Program-made: the position numbers and the translations under genes
Part shown: positions 13,281 through 22,073 of the stretch, in pieces
How the letters are laid out: the number at the start of each line of letters is the position of its first letter
How positions within the stretch are numbered: position 1 is the first letter of the stretch
Assembly: GCF_001434815.1 (NCBI RefSeq)
Contig: NZ_AZDU01000014.1
Coordinates: forward strand, 1 to 43,036
Source of the DNA: Lactobacillus equicursoris DSM 19284 = JCM 14600 = CIP 110162
GTDB taxonomy: Bacteria > Bacillota > Bacilli > Lactobacillales > Lactobacillaceae
Direction of reading: 5' to 3'
DNA length: 43,036 bases
Notes under the pieces: model-generated
The model's database searches: none
Seen by the model: the letters and a program-made list of their open reading frames with translations, nothing else
What the model was told of the DNA's origin: nothing

Positions 13281-13281
<1 letters not shown>

Positions 13282-13496
13282 TAAAGTCCCTGAACCAGCT
13301 CGTAAGTTTCTCCTGCAACCTGCAGCCGGTCGCCAGGATAGAGCTTCTTGCCTCGGCGGTCTTCGCTTTCGCCATTGAGCACCACGGGATTTTCCCGCAG
13401 GTACCACTTGGCTTGACCGCCAGAGGAAACAATACATTCATCTTTGAGAAATTGACCGAGGGTGATGAATTCACCATTAATCGCAAAAGTTTTGAT
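13281..13496 (-). CDS. yaaA: S4-domain RNA-binding protein YaaA, apparent ATC start
   Basis: This small protein (71 residues) matches the YaaA/YlmH-like S4-domain family encoded between dnaN and recF. Conserved features include [23 protein letters not shown] and [10 protein letters not shown]. Members bind RNA, probably ribosomal; the function is poorly defined. The frame has no ATG, GTG or TTG: an in-frame TGA lies two codons before ATC (13496-13494). ATC sits where relatives have Met, and AAGGTGA lies 6 nt upstream. I therefore infer ATC as the initiator. A mutated start or a base-call error are alternatives. It is first in yaaA-recF-gyrB-gyrA and ends overlapping the recF ATG. Confidence 0.75.
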
Positions 13497-13540
13497 AAGC
13501 CTTCACCTTCAACAATAAAAAACTAGTATTCCATCTATAA

Positions 13541-13569
13541 ATTATAGTCGTTTTTCGGGAAAAACTCAA
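13541..13569 (-). promoter_or_regulatory. Promoter of yaaA-recF-gyrB-gyrA
   Basis: On the minus strand TTGAGT (13564-13569), a 17-bp spacer and a perfect TATAAT (13541-13546) lie about 45 bp before yaaA. This is one of the best sigma-A matches in the window. Confidence 0.75.
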
Positions 13570-13570
13570 T

Positions 13571-13642
13571 CAAAAAGGCCATTTTTAGGGCCTCTACGGC
13601 CCGATTTCCCTTTTTAGTATCATGCCACATATTGGCGGTAAA
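13571..13642 (-). promoter_or_regulatory. Second promoter followed by a short GC-rich terminator-like hairpin
   Basis: TTTACC (13637-13642), 17 bp, then an extended -10 TGATACTAA (hexamer 13614-13619) precede GGGCC-GTAGA-GGCCC and an overlapping AGGCC...GGCC stem ending in T5 (13572-13576). Transcripts from this promoter may stop after about 35-40 nt, before reaching the main yaaA promoter. Confidence 0.35.
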
Positions 13643-13685
13643 AACTTATACAAGCCGAAATAAGCCCTTATAGGCGTTTCTTGCA

Positions 13686-13716
13686 TAAAAAAAGCCACTC
13701 AGAATGAGTGGCTTTT
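13686..13716 (-). terminator. Terminator of dnaA-dnaN
   Basis: GCCACTCA-GAA-TGAGTGGC followed on the minus strand by T7, 14 nt after the dnaN stop. It separates dnaN from the yaaA unit. Confidence 0.88.
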
Positions 13717-13729
13717 CCTAATTTTAAAA

Positions 13730-14860
13730 TTAGAAGGTTCTGATTGGGGTAATCAGCTGAATAAAATCAATCTCGTTATCATTTGGCACAACCGTGAATG
13801 GGCGCAGGGCTTCGGTGAAGTTGATGACCACAATGTCAGTTACAGAAGCTCTTAAAGCGGCACTCATGTAGTCAGGGTTAAAGGAAATGGTCAAGCTCTT
13901 CCCTTCAATGCCCAGGTTTTCTACGGTTTCTTCCACCTTGCCCAGGTCTGGAGAATTACCAGTCAGGTTAACTCGGTTATTTTCAGCATCAATTTCCATT
14001 TGCACGGCGTTGGTCCGGTTAACGTGGGTCACCAGGCTGGCCCGGCTCAAGGCACTGAGGAGGTCAGACACGTGGAACTGCACGCTGGTCGATGACGTTG
14101 CTGGAAGCAGGCGGTCCACGTTTGGATAAGCCCCTTCAAGCAGGCGGGTGTAAAAGGACAGGTTGTCAAAGTCAAAGCGGACTTGGCTGTCGCCCAAGAA
14201 GACCTTCAAGTCTTCGTCTGCATCCGCGATCAGCTGGGCCAGTTCTTGCAGATTTTTACCAGGGATAATCAAGGACAAGTCTTCGCTTGGACCATTGTCA
14301 ACGCCAACTACCCGTTGAGACAGACGGTGAGAGTCAGTTGCCACAGCCTTGATTTGCTTTTGGCTAAAAGTAAAGCTGACCCCAGTCAAGGTTGGGCGGC
14401 TATTATCAGTGGCCACGGCGAAAACAGTCTGGGTAATCAGTTCTCTTAAGGTCTTGGCAGAAATTGCGAAGGATTGGTCATCGCTGATTTCTGGCAGGCG
14501 CGGATAAGCGCTTGGGTCTAAGCCATTGATCATGTATTCAGCGTGTTCTGACGTGATCTTGATCTGGTTTCCTTCTTGGACGTCAAAAGTAAAGTCCTTG
14601 CCTGGCAGCTTGCGGACGATATCGCTAAAGAGGTGGGCCCTAACAACGATTTCACCAGTTGACGCGATTTGCAGGTCGTCAGCAGCCTTAACCAAGAGTT
14701 CAATCGAGATATCGGTGTTGCTCCCAGTCATGACTAAGCCTTCATCAGTCAAGACCATCTTGATCCCTTCCAAAATTGGAATGGTGCTGCGAGATGAGGT
14801 GGCTTTTAGAACAGAATTTAAATTGTTAATAAAATAACTGCGGTTGACAGTAAACTTCAT
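13730..14860 (-). CDS. dnaN: DNA polymerase III beta sliding clamp
   Basis: The ring-shaped clamp holds the replicative polymerase on DNA. The protein is 376 residues, the usual length, with three repeats of the clamp fold. It begins MKFTVNRSYFINNLNSVLKA and ends with the conserved region LITPIRTF. AAGGAGG lies 5 nt before the ATG. The gene is separated from dnaA by a 181-bp gap that holds the unwinding half of oriC, and is closed by a strong terminator. Confidence 0.97.
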   Translation of the reverse strand: MKFTVNRSYFINNLNSVLKATSSRSTIPILEGIKMVLTDEGLVMTGSNTDISIELLVKAADDLQIASTGEIVVRAHLFSDIVRKLPGKDFTFDVQEGNQIKITSEHAEYMINGLDPSAYPRLPEISDDQSFAISAKTLRELITQTVFAVATDNSRPTLTGVSFTFSQKQIKAVATDSHRLSQRVVGVDNGPSEDLSLIIPGKNLQELAQLIADADEDLKVFLGDSQVRFDFDNLSFYTRLLEGAYPNVDRLLPATSSTSVQFHVSDLLSALSRASLVTHVNRTNAVQMEIDAENNRVNLTGNSPDLGKVEETVENLGIEGKSLTISFNPDYMSAALRASVTDIVVINFTEALRPFTVVPNDNEIDFIQLITPIRTF

Positions 14861-14880
14861 CGTTTCCTCCTTGAGCAGGT

Positions 14881-15018
14881 TTCTTTATTATTCTTATTAT
14901 TATATTTAAGTAGATGTAGTAGTAGGGCCTGTGAATCCTGTGGAAAAGTCCAAGCAGACTTGCTAAAACAAGATTTCGCCTGTTATCAACATGTGGATAA
15001 ATCTAAGACCTGTCCACA
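14881..15018. other. oriC: oriC, unwinding half (DnaA boxes, DnaA-trios, AT-rich element)
   Basis: In the dnaA-dnaN gap, read along the dnaA strand, the order is: CTGTCCACA-type box (15010-15018), consensus box TTATCCACA (14992-15000), TTATCAACA-related site (14983-14991), box TTTTCCACA (14939-14947), degenerate box (14930-14938), a GGCC spacer, a trinucleotide array of CTA, CTA, CTA, CAT, CTA (14911-14925), then an A/T-only region (14881-14910). This is the B. subtilis basal unwinding layout. Confidence 0.85.
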
Positions 15019-15041
15019 CTTTTTCAACTGGGCCCATTTTC

Positions 15042-16412
15042 CTATCTTTCCAGCATTTGCCGCAGGTCAGACACGGCAGATTTGATTTCCGTATCAGTTT
15101 TGATCTGGCGGGCAATCTTGTCGCAGGCGTGCATGACGGTCGTGTGGTCCTTGCCGCCAAATTCCTGGCCGATCTTAGGCAAGCTGGCATCGGTTAGTTC
15201 CCGGGACAGGTACATCGCGATTTGTCGCGGAATGACTATCTGCCGGACGCGCTTTTTCCCCTTAATATCAGCGACCGTGGTCTGGAAGTAGTTGGCTACG
15301 ACCTCTTGGATCTTGGAGATCTGCAGGCCGCGGCTTTTTTGAACCAGTTTTAAGTCAGCTAGAGCCGAGCGGGCTAAACCGATATTGATGTCCTGCTTTT
15401 GAATGGTGGCTTGCGCCTGGACCTTGACCAAGGCCCCTTCCAGCTCCCGGATGTTGGTGTCAACCTGGCTTGCGACATAGTCCAGCGTGCTTTCATCGAC
15501 GTCGAGGCCTTCAGATTCGGCTTTTTTCCGCAAAATGGCGATCCGAGTTTCCAGGTCTGGCGGCGTAATTTCAACTTGCAAGCCCCAGGCAAAGCGGGAA
15601 ACCAGCCGCTCTGACAGGTCCGGAATTTCGGTTGGCAGGCGGTCACTGGTCATGACGATCTGCTTTTTATCATTATAGAGGGTTTCAAAAGTATGGAAGA
15701 ATTCTTCCTGAATCCCCTCTTTCTTAGCGAAGAACTGGATGTCGTCCACCAAGAGCAGGTCGGCTGTCCGGTATTTCTCGCGGAACTTTTCCTGGGTCTT
15801 GTTCTTGATGGAATTGATGAAGTCGTTGACAAAAGTCTCACTTTGAATGTAGACGACTTTGGCATCCGGGTTTTCAGCCAGCATCTGGTGGCCGATGGCC
15901 TGCATCAAGTGGGTCTTACCCAGCCCCACGCCCCCAAAGATGAACAAGGGGTTGTAAAAAGTGCCGGGGTCATCGGCAACGGCCATGGCGGCCCCAGCGG
16001 CCAACTTATTGCCCTCACCTTGAATAAAGTTGTCGAAGGTATACTTCTCGTTTAAGCGCAGGTCTTTGGTAAATTCTCTTGAGCTGGCAGCCGGCGCCGC
16101 TTTTGGCGCTGGCGCTTCTCTTTTCTGCGGCTGCACCATTCTTTCACTATTATTTGCGTCTTCATCGACGACGAAGACTGGATAGATGTCGATGCCAGCG
16201 TAGGCGTAGGCGGCTTGCAGCAGTCTAGCGGAGATGTTTTGCTCCCAATACCCCTTTGCCACGGGGGTTTGGACGGAGATTACCAATTCATGCGTGCCTT
16301 TGTTAAAGGAAACGGGCCTAGTATTTTTAAACCAAGCGTTGTAGGAGACTTCATTAAATTCGGAGCGCATTTCTGCGTTGAAGCTCTCCCAGAATTTTGC
16401 TAAATCGAACAA
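15042..16412 (-). CDS. dnaA: Chromosomal replication initiator protein DnaA
   Basis: DnaA binds DnaA boxes and opens oriC with ATP. The protein is about 456 residues. Domain I starts (M)FDLAKFWESF. The AAA+ domain has Walker A GGVGLGKTH, Walker B LLVDDIQF and a sensor region. Domain IV carries the DNA-binding signature GGKDHTTVMHA near residue 425. I start at TTG (16412): GGAGG at 16421-16425 is 8 nt away, whereas the ATG two codons upstream (16418) would leave only 2 nt. The TTG start also gives the N-terminus usual for lactobacilli. A DnaA box overlaps its -35 region, consistent with autoregulation. Confidence 0.97.
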   Translation of the reverse strand: MFDLAKFWESFNAEMRSEFNEVSYNAWFKNTRPVSFNKGTHELVISVQTPVAKGYWEQNISARLLQAAYAYAGIDIYPVFVVDEDANNSERMVQPQKREAPAPKAAPAASSREFTKDLRLNEKYTFDNFIQGEGNKLAAGAAMAVADDPGTFYNPLFIFGGVGLGKTHLMQAIGHQMLAENPDAKVVYIQSETFVNDFINSIKNKTQEKFREKYRTADLLLVDDIQFFAKKEGIQEEFFHTFETLYNDKKQIVMTSDRLPTEIPDLSERLVSRFAWGLQVEITPPDLETRIAILRKKAESEGLDVDESTLDYVASQVDTNIRELEGALVKVQAQATIQKQDINIGLARSALADLKLVQKSRGLQISKIQEVVANYFQTTVADIKGKKRVRQIVIPRQIAMYLSRELTDASLPKIGQEFGGKDHTTVMHACDKIARQIKTDTEIKSAVSDLRQMLER

Positions 16413-16446
16413 ATACATTCCCTCCAAAAAAATTTTTTGCAAAATA

Positions 16447-16477
16447 ATTTTAGCATTATCTGAAGCAGTTTTCCACA
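16447..16477 (-). promoter_or_regulatory. dnaA promoter with overlapping DnaA box
   Basis: Extended -10 TGCTAAAAT (hexamer 16447-16452) with a poor -35 that coincides with a near-consensus DnaA box TTTTCCACA (16469-16477). The overlap suggests DnaA controls its own gene. Confidence 0.5.
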
Positions 16478-16749
16478 AGTGGGAAAAAGAAATCCAGAAT
16501 CCACAGCTTGTGGACAAACCTAAAATTGAATTATGTTGATACTGGTGATAATTTTATCAAAAATCATCCTTGTGGAGTAAATCTGTGGATAAAGTTGCTT
16601 AGAGCGCGTAAGAATCTAGTCCGGTATACTAGAACTTGTCCACAGGTTGTCTAAAAAGTTTTGAACATGGTGTGGACTGTGGATAAGTCGGTTCAAAAGC
16701 CTGTTGACAGACTTAGAAAAAATTTTTTTGCTTGGGAAAACTGTCCACA
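16469..16749. other. oriC: oriC, upstream DnaA-box cluster
   Basis: The gap between dnaA and rpmH contains exact consensus boxes at 16584-16592 and 16678-16686 (both TGTGGATAA). Near-consensus sites are at 16469-16477, 16509-16517 (TGTGGACAA), 16571-16579, 16636-16644 (TTGTCCACA), 16671-16679 and 16741-16749 (CTGTCCACA). With the dnaA-dnaN block this makes a bipartite origin. The rest of this 484-bp gap, up to rpmH, holds the rpmH promoter and no gene. Confidence 0.88.
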
Positions 16750-16820
16750 AGTGGGGAGAAAAACTAGGCAGGATTTTGGACCCTTAAAAGGAAAAAGACG
16801 TAAACTTTTGCATTTAGGGC

Positions 16821-16849
16821 TTGGCTTTTTTTCATTTCCGTGATATTCT
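16821..16849 (+). promoter_or_regulatory. rpmH promoter
   Basis: TTGGCT (16821-16826), 17 bp, then extended -10 TGATATTCT (hexamer 16844-16849), about 48 bp before the rpmH ATG. Confidence 0.6.
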
Positions 16850-16896
16850 AGATAAGAAATTGTGCACGTAGCACTAAAAAATGGAGGTGCAAATAT

Positions 16897-17037
16897 ATGT
16901 CAACTAAGAGAACTTACCAACCTAAGAAGCGTCACCGTTCACGCGTACACGGCTTCATGAAGCGTATGGCTACGAGCAACGGCCGCAAGGTATTGGCTAG
17001 ACGCCGTGCAAAGGGTAGAAAAGTATTATCTGCTTAA
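16897..17037 (+). CDS. rpmH: 50S ribosomal protein L34
   Basis: A 46-residue, very basic bL34 protein ([14 protein letters not shown]...; HGFMKRM; ends GRKVLSA). GGAGG lies about 9 nt before the ATG. It is divergent from dnaA across oriC, the arrangement found in most bacteria, and is followed by a hairpin with a T-run before rnpA. Confidence 0.97.
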   Translation: MSTKRTYQPKKRHRSRVHGFMKRMATSNGRKVLARRRAKGRKVLSA

Positions 17038-17038
17038 G

Positions 17039-17062
17039 CCACTGAATCCCAGTGGTTTTTTT
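17039..17062 (+). terminator. Hairpin with T7 between rpmH and rnpA
   Basis: CCACTG-AATCC-CAGTGG followed by T7 starts 1 nt after the rpmH stop. With only a six-pair stem it may terminate partially and let some transcripts continue into rnpA-yidC. Confidence 0.7.
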
Positions 17063-17085
17063 AATATCTGAGAGTGGACTGAGCT

Positions 17086-17451
17086 TTGAGGAAGTCATAT
17101 CGAGTTAAATCTGAACAGGATTTTCAGAAGGTCTTTGAGCAGGGGACTTCAATCGCCAACCGTGCCTTTGTGATCTACACGCTGCCTAACGAAGAAAACC
17201 GGCACTTCCGCGTCGGAATTTCCGTAGGCAAGAAGGTCGGTCATACGGCAGTGGTTCGCAATCGCCTCAAGCGCTACATTAGGGCGGTTTTGACCGAAAA
17301 CAAGGGGCTAATTGACCCCCACATGGATTTTTTGGTGATTGCCAGACCCTACGCTCGCGATTTTGATTGGGAACAGGCGCGGAAGAACCTGCTTCACGCG
17401 CTGACTTTGGCCCATGTCATTGAAGAAGTGCCAAATAAAGAGGAACAATAG
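17086..17451 (+). CDS. rnpA: Ribonuclease P protein component
   Basis: The protein cofactor of RNase P, which matures tRNA 5' ends. It has 121 residues. Typical features are [16 protein letters not shown] at the N-terminus and the RNR-type RNA-binding helix [20 protein letters not shown] near residues 45-65. It starts at TTG (17086); no ATG lies in the right place and the ribosome binding site is weak. Its stop codon TAG shares its last G with the GTG of yidC. Confidence 0.94.
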   Translation: MRKSYRVKSEQDFQKVFEQGTSIANRAFVIYTLPNEENRHFRVGISVGKKVGHTAVVRNRLKRYIRAVLTENKGLIDPHMDFLVIARPYARDFDWEQARKNLLHALTLAHVIEEVPNKEEQ

Positions 17452-18326
17452 TGAAGGACATCTTATCGAAGAAAAGTACTAAGAAGCTTTTGGCTTTGCT
17501 AGCACTGACCGCGGTGTTTGCCCTGATGCTTACTGGCTGTGCAAATCAAACAACGCAAAAGCCAACGCCGATTTCGCATAACTCCAGCAATTGGTGGGAT
17601 GCTTGGGTAGTTTACTACCTATCTCAATTCGTCCTATGGATTGCCAAGGTATGCGGGGGCAGCTATGGCTGGGCCATTGTGATCTTCACGGTCATCATCA
17701 GGGTGATCTTGCTGCCGCTGAATGCGATGCAAATCAACTCAACCAAGAAGATGCAAGACGTTCAGCCGGAATTGAAGGCCCTGCAAGAAAAGTATTCTGG
17801 CAGCGACCTGGAAACCAAGACCAAGCTGAACGAAGAAACCCAAAAGCTTTATAAAGAAGCTGGGGTTAACCCGTACGCAGGCTGCTTGCCAATGCTGATC
17901 CAGCTGCCAGTTATGTGGGCGCTGTACCAAGCCATTTGGCGGACGCCAGAACTGCAAAACGGTAAATTCTTGTGGATGGACCTGGGCAAGCCAGACCCAT
18001 ACTACGTCTTGCCAATTTTAGCAGCGGGCTTTACCTTCTTGTCCTCTTATATCATGACCTTGTCTACGCCGAAGTCTTCTCAGACGACGATGACCAAGGC
18101 GATGAGCTACATCATGGCCATCATGGTCGGTGTCTGGGCAGTGGTCTTCCAATCAGCCATCTCCCTTTACTGGGTAATTTCCAACCTCTTCCAGGTTGTT
18201 CAAACCTTGATCTTGCAAAATCCGTTTAAGTACAAGCGTGAGCAAGAGGAAAAGGCTGAGGCTGAAAGAGAGCGCGAGCGCAAGATCAGAAAGGCCTACA
18301 AGCGCGTCGGCAAGAAGCGCAAGTAA
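17451..18326 (+). CDS. yidC: Membrane protein insertase YidC/OxaA
   Basis: This 291-residue lipoprotein-type insertase places proteins in the cytoplasmic membrane. It has a signal peptide with lipobox LTGC (Cys near residue 29), the family core GWAIVIFTVIIRVILLPLN, the helix region AGCLPMLIQLPVMWALYQAI, and a long basic C-terminal tail (last ~45 residues, Lys/Arg/Glu-rich) that can contact ribosomes. It starts at GTG, overlapping the rnpA stop by 1 nt, so the two genes are translationally coupled. No Jag gene follows it here. Confidence 0.95.
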   Translation: MKDILSKKSTKKLLALLALTAVFALMLTGCANQTTQKPTPISHNSSNWWDAWVVYYLSQFVLWIAKVCGGSYGWAIVIFTVIIRVILLPLNAMQINSTKKMQDVQPELKALQEKYSGSDLETKTKLNEETQKLYKEAGVNPYAGCLPMLIQLPVMWALYQAIWRTPELQNGKFLWMDLGKPDPYYVLPILAAGFTFLSSYIMTLSTPKSSQTTMTKAMSYIMAIMVGVWAVVFQSAISLYWVISNLFQVVQTLILQNPFKYKREQEEKAEAERERERKIRKAYKRVGKKRK

Positions 18327-18367
18327 TCAATTGAATATTCATCTAAAACTTTTTAGATAAAGTAGTG

Positions 18368-18414
18368 AAAGTGCTTTATCCATCATTTCATATGGTGGAA
18401 ATTGCACTTTTTTT
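18368..18414 (+). terminator. Terminator after rnpA-yidC
   Basis: A long stem (AAAGTGC / GCACTTT outside, TCCATCAT / ATGGTGGA inside with one G-T pair) ends in T7. Confidence 0.8.
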
Positions 18415-18438
18415 ATTGAAAAAAATGAGGTACTAGTG

Positions 18439-19824
18439 ATGGTGCAAAGATTAACTGAATTTGATACAATCGCCGCAATCTCAACTCCCTTGGGCGAAGG
18501 CGGCATTTCCATCGTCAGAGTTTCCGGTGAAGATGCAGTTGAGATTGCCAATAAAGTTTTTAAGGGCAAGGACTTGACCCAGGTGGCCAGCCATACCATC
18601 AACTATGGCCACATTGTGGATCCTGCCAGCGGCCAGGTGATCGACGAAGTCATGGCTTCCGTAATGCTGGCGCCGAAGACTTTTACCAAAGAAGACACGG
18701 TGGAAATCAACTGTCACGGCGGGATTGTGGTTACTAACGACATCTTGCAGCTGCTTTTGGCTAACGGGGCTAGAATGGCGGACCCGGGCGAATTTACTAA
18801 GCGGGCCTTTGTCAATGGCCGGATCGACTTGACCCAGGCGGAAAGCGTGATGGACATCATCCGGGCCAAGACCGACAAGGCCCGGCAAGTGGCCGTCAAG
18901 CAGCTGGAAGGGGGCCTGCTCACCGAAATCCGCGCCCTGCGGCAGGAAATCCTAGACGTTTTGGCCAATGTCGAAGTCAACATCGACTACCCTGAATATG
19001 ACGAAGAAGAAGTGACCGGGCAAAAGATGCTGGGCTGCGTGCACAGCGTTGGTGAAAAAATTGATAAGCTGCTAGAGACCGCCCAAGAGGGGCAGATCCT
19101 CAGAAATGGGCTAAAAACGGCCATTGTGGGCCGGCCCAACGTCGGCAAGTCATCTTTACTTAACTACCTGACCCAAAGCGACAAGGCCATCGTAACGGAC
19201 GTAGCGGGCACGACCCGGGACACCCTGGAAGAATACGTATCCGTGAAGGGCGTGCCGCTTGAACTGATCGATACGGCCGGCATTCACCATACAGAAGACA
19301 CGGTGGAAAAGATCGGGGTGGAGCGGTCTAAAAAGGCGATCGAAAAGGCCGACTTGATCTTGCTTTTGCTAGATTCCAGCCAGGAGCTGACCAAAGAAGA
19401 CCGTGATCTGCTCGCTTATACTGCTGGCAAAAAGCGGATCATCGTCTTGAACAAGACGGACCTTGGGGCTAAGCTGTCGGCAGCGCAAATCGCCGAAGAG
19501 ACTGGCAGCGACGTGATCACGACCTCCATTTTGCAAAAGGAAAACTTGGATGGGCTAGAAAACTTAATTAAGAAGCTCTTTTTCAAGGGAATTGAAAATT
19601 CAAACGACCAAGTGCTGGTCACCAACCAGCGGCAAGCAGGCCTTTTGGCCAAGGCCAAGCAGCAGTTGGCTGACGTGGAAACTGGCCTTGAATCAGGGAT
19701 GCCGCTGGATCTCGTCCAGATCGACTTTACCGGGGCCTGGGAGACCTTAGGCGAGATCACCGGGGAAAGTGCACCGGATGAATTAATCAACGACCTCTTC
19801 AGTCAATTCTGCTTGGGTAAGTAA
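18439..19824 (+). CDS. mnmE: tRNA modification GTPase MnmE
   Basis: MnmE acts with MnmG to modify U34 of tRNAs (cmnm5U). It has 461 residues: an N-terminal tetrahydrofolate-binding domain (about 1-120), a helical domain, and an inserted GTPase domain with G1 GRPNVGKSS near 229, G2 TTRDT, G3 [10 protein letters not shown] and G4 NKTD. The C-terminal CLGK carries the conserved cysteine. I use the ATG at 18439 (GAGG 8 nt upstream) rather than the GTG codon just before it. mnmG follows 38 nt later, so the complex partners are co-expressed. Confidence 0.97.
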   Translation: MVQRLTEFDTIAAISTPLGEGGISIVRVSGEDAVEIANKVFKGKDLTQVASHTINYGHIVDPASGQVIDEVMASVMLAPKTFTKEDTVEINCHGGIVVTNDILQLLLANGARMADPGEFTKRAFVNGRIDLTQAESVMDIIRAKTDKARQVAVKQLEGGLLTEIRALRQEILDVLANVEVNIDYPEYDEEEVTGQKMLGCVHSVGEKIDKLLETAQEGQILRNGLKTAIVGRPNVGKSSLLNYLTQSDKAIVTDVAGTTRDTLEEYVSVKGVPLELIDTAGIHHTEDTVEKIGVERSKKAIEKADLILLLLDSSQELTKEDRDLLAYTAGKKRIIVLNKTDLGAKLSAAQIAEETGSDVITTSILQKENLDGLENLIKKLFFKGIENSNDQVLVTNQRQAGLLAKAKQQLADVETGLESGMPLDLVQIDFTGAWETLGEITGESAPDELINDLFSQFCLGK

Positions 19825-19862
19825 GGGTTAGAGACAGAGACAAGTAAAGAAGGATTTTTTAC

Positions 19863-21758
19863 ATGAAGACTTATGTTTCAAATGAATATGACGTAATCGT
19901 GGTTGGTGCCGGCCACGCGGGCAGTGAAGCCGCCCTGGCCAGTGCCCGGATGGGGCAAAAGACGCTTCTGCTCACTATTGGCCTGGACATGGTGGCCTTT
20001 ATGCCGTGCAACCCCTCAGTTGGGGGGCCAGCCAAGGGGACGGTGGTCCGGGAAATTGACGCTCTTGGCGGGGAAATGGGCAAAAATATCGACAAGACCT
20101 ACATCCAGATGCGGATGCTGAATACGGGGAAGGGCCCTGCCGTCCGCGCCTTAAGAGCGCAAGCCGACAAGTGGGACTACCACGAAGAAATGAAGAAGAC
20201 CATCGAAAATACGCCAAACTTGACCCTGCGCCAGGCAATTGTGGACGACCTGATCGTGGAAGATGGCGTCTGCAAGGGCGTCATCACCAACACCGGGGCC
20301 AGCTACCATGCTAAGAGCGTGGTCTTGACCACGGGGACGGCTGCTCGCGGGCGGATTTTTATCGGGGAACTCAACTACTCTTCTGGCCCTAATAACACGA
20401 TTCCGGCGGTCAAATTGTCAGAAAACCTGGAAAGACTGGGCTTTAAGCTCCGCCGCTTCAAGACTGGGACGCCGCCTCGGGTTAACAAGAACACGATCGA
20501 CTACTCTAAGACTGAAGAAGAACCAGGCGACAAGGAGCCGCGCCACTTCTCCTTTACCAGCAAGGACGAAGACTACTTGACCAACCAGATTTCCTGCTGG
20601 ATGACCTACACTAACCCTAAGACTCACGCCATCATCAACGCCAACTTGGACAGATCGCCAATGTTCTCAGGCGACATCGTCGGCGTTGGGCCCCGCTACT
20701 GCCCATCCATTGAAACCAAGGTTGTGCGTTTTGCGGACAAGGATCGCCACCAGATCTTCCTAGAACCAGAAGGCAAGAATACGGAAGAAATCTACGTTGG
20801 GGACTTTTCGACTTCGATGCCAGAAGAAGTGCAGCTGGACATGCTGCACACGGTGGAAGGCCTAGAAAACGTAGAAATGATGCGGCCAGGCTACGCCATT
20901 GAATACGATGTGATCGACCCATGGCAGCTCACCCACACCCTGGAAACCAAGACCATCAAGCACCTGTTTACGGCGGGACAGATGAACGGGACGTCTGGCT
21001 ATGAAGAAGCTGCCGGCCAGGGTCTGATCGCCGGGATTAACGCTGCTTTAAGCGCCCAAGGCAAGCCCGGCTTCACCTTGGGCCGGGACGAAGCCTACAT
21101 CGGTGTCTTGATCGATGACCTGGTAACCAAGGGGACGGAAGAGCCTTACCGGCTCTTGACCAGCCGGGCTGAATACCGCTTGCTGCTCCGCCACGACAAC
21201 GCCGACCTCCGCTTGACGGAAAAAGGGCATGATTTGGGCCTGATCGATGACGACCGCTATGCCGCTTTTGAAGAAAAGAAAAAGCTGATCCAGGAAGACC
21301 TGGATCAGTTAAAGGAAATCACGGTGCACCCAACCATGGCGGTAAACGAATTTTTGGCAGGGCTGGGCGAAAGTCAGCTAAATGGCGGCGTTAAGGCAGA
21401 AGCCTTCTTGCGCCGGCCAAAGGTGACGGTAGAAGACGTGGAAAGACTGACTGGCCACAAGCTGGCAGGCGACCGCTACGTCAAGGAACAGGTGGAAATT
21501 GACACCAAGTATGCCGGCTACATTAAGAAACAGGAAATTCAAGTGGCCCGCCTGCGCCGGCAAGAAGCCAAGAAGATCCCGAAGGATCTGGACTATGATC
21601 AAATCGAGGGCCTAGCAACGGAAGCCCGCGAAAAGTTTGCCAAGATTCGGCCAGAAACCCTGGCGCAAGCTGAGCGGATCTCTGGGGTTAACCCAGCCGA
21701 CCTGGCCATTTTGAGCGTCTACGTGCAAAATGGCAAGTTTGCTAGAGTGAAGAAGTAA
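19863..21758 (+). CDS. mnmG: tRNA uridine-5-carboxymethylaminomethyl modification enzyme MnmG (GidA)
   Basis: MnmG is the FAD/NADH-dependent partner of MnmE. It has 631 residues. The FAD-binding [17 protein letters not shown] motif is at about 16-32, the family signature [12 protein letters not shown] near 49, GTPPRV near 200 and the [16 protein letters not shown] segment near 372. Length and ends are as expected. A strong terminator follows. Confidence 0.97.
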   Translation: MKTYVSNEYDVIVVGAGHAGSEAALASARMGQKTLLLTIGLDMVAFMPCNPSVGGPAKGTVVREIDALGGEMGKNIDKTYIQMRMLNTGKGPAVRALRAQADKWDYHEEMKKTIENTPNLTLRQAIVDDLIVEDGVCKGVITNTGASYHAKSVVLTTGTAARGRIFIGELNYSSGPNNTIPAVKLSENLERLGFKLRRFKTGTPPRVNKNTIDYSKTEEEPGDKEPRHFSFTSKDEDYLTNQISCWMTYTNPKTHAIINANLDRSPMFSGDIVGVGPRYCPSIETKVVRFADKDRHQIFLEPEGKNTEEIYVGDFSTSMPEEVQLDMLHTVEGLENVEMMRPGYAIEYDVIDPWQLTHTLETKTIKHLFTAGQMNGTSGYEEAAGQGLIAGINAALSAQGKPGFTLGRDEAYIGVLIDDLVTKGTEEPYRLLTSRAEYRLLLRHDNADLRLTEKGHDLGLIDDDRYAAFEEKKKLIQEDLDQLKEITVHPTMAVNEFLAGLGESQLNGGVKAEAFLRRPKVTVEDVERLTGHKLAGDRYVKEQVEIDTKYAGYIKKQEIQVARLRRQEAKKIPKDLDYDQIEGLATEAREKFAKIRPETLAQAERISGVNPADLAILSVYVQNGKFARVKK

Positions 21759-21762
21759 ATTA

Positions 21763-21793
21763 AAAGGCGAACCCGGTGGGGTTCGCCTTTTTT
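21763..21793 (+). terminator. Terminator of mnmE-mnmG
   Basis: AAAGGCGAACCC-GGTG-GGGTTCGCCTTT plus a T run, immediately after the mnmG stop. Confidence 0.92.
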
Positions 21794-21829
21794 GCTGTGG
21801 GGGATGCATATGGCTTTTTTGAGTAGATA

Positions 21830-21847
21830 AAAAATGAGAGTAATCTC
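21830..21847 (-). terminator. Short terminator after the small hydrophobic peptide gene
   Basis: On the minus strand GAGAG-ATTA-CTCTC is followed by ATTTTTT, directly after the stop codon of the 35-residue reading frame. Confidence 0.5.
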
Positions 21848-21955
21848 TCAATTGTTTTTGTGCTTTCTAGTGAGCTTAGTTCCGATAGCGATAAGCAAGA
21901 CAACTACGGTGTAGCCACCGCCAAGCCAACTGACTAACTTTTTAATGGAATTCAA
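21848..21955 (-). CDS. Putative 35-residue hydrophobic peptide
   Basis: I do not recognise this peptide. It begins at TTG (21955) with AAGAAGG 8 nt upstream, has a basic start (NSIKK), one strongly hydrophobic segment (LGGGYTVVVLLIAIG) and a basic end (TKLTRKHKNN), and stops just before a small T-tailed hairpin. Start, membrane helix, tail and terminator together make it look like a real small membrane-peptide gene. Options include a type I-like toxin, a membrane-protein modulator, or the leftover end of a larger gene. It is convergent with mnmG and divergent from the next small gene. Confidence 0.45.
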   Translation of the reverse strand: MNSIKKLVSWLGGGYTVVVLLIAIGTKLTRKHKNN

Positions 21956-22073
21956 GTAGTCTACCTTCTTTTTAGAGAATTTAAGCTAACGAAACTTTAT
22001 AATTAAAAAATATATCACCATCTTGATTTGCTTGCTATTCCAGAATAAAATTAGGGTCAAAAAGGAGAGTACG

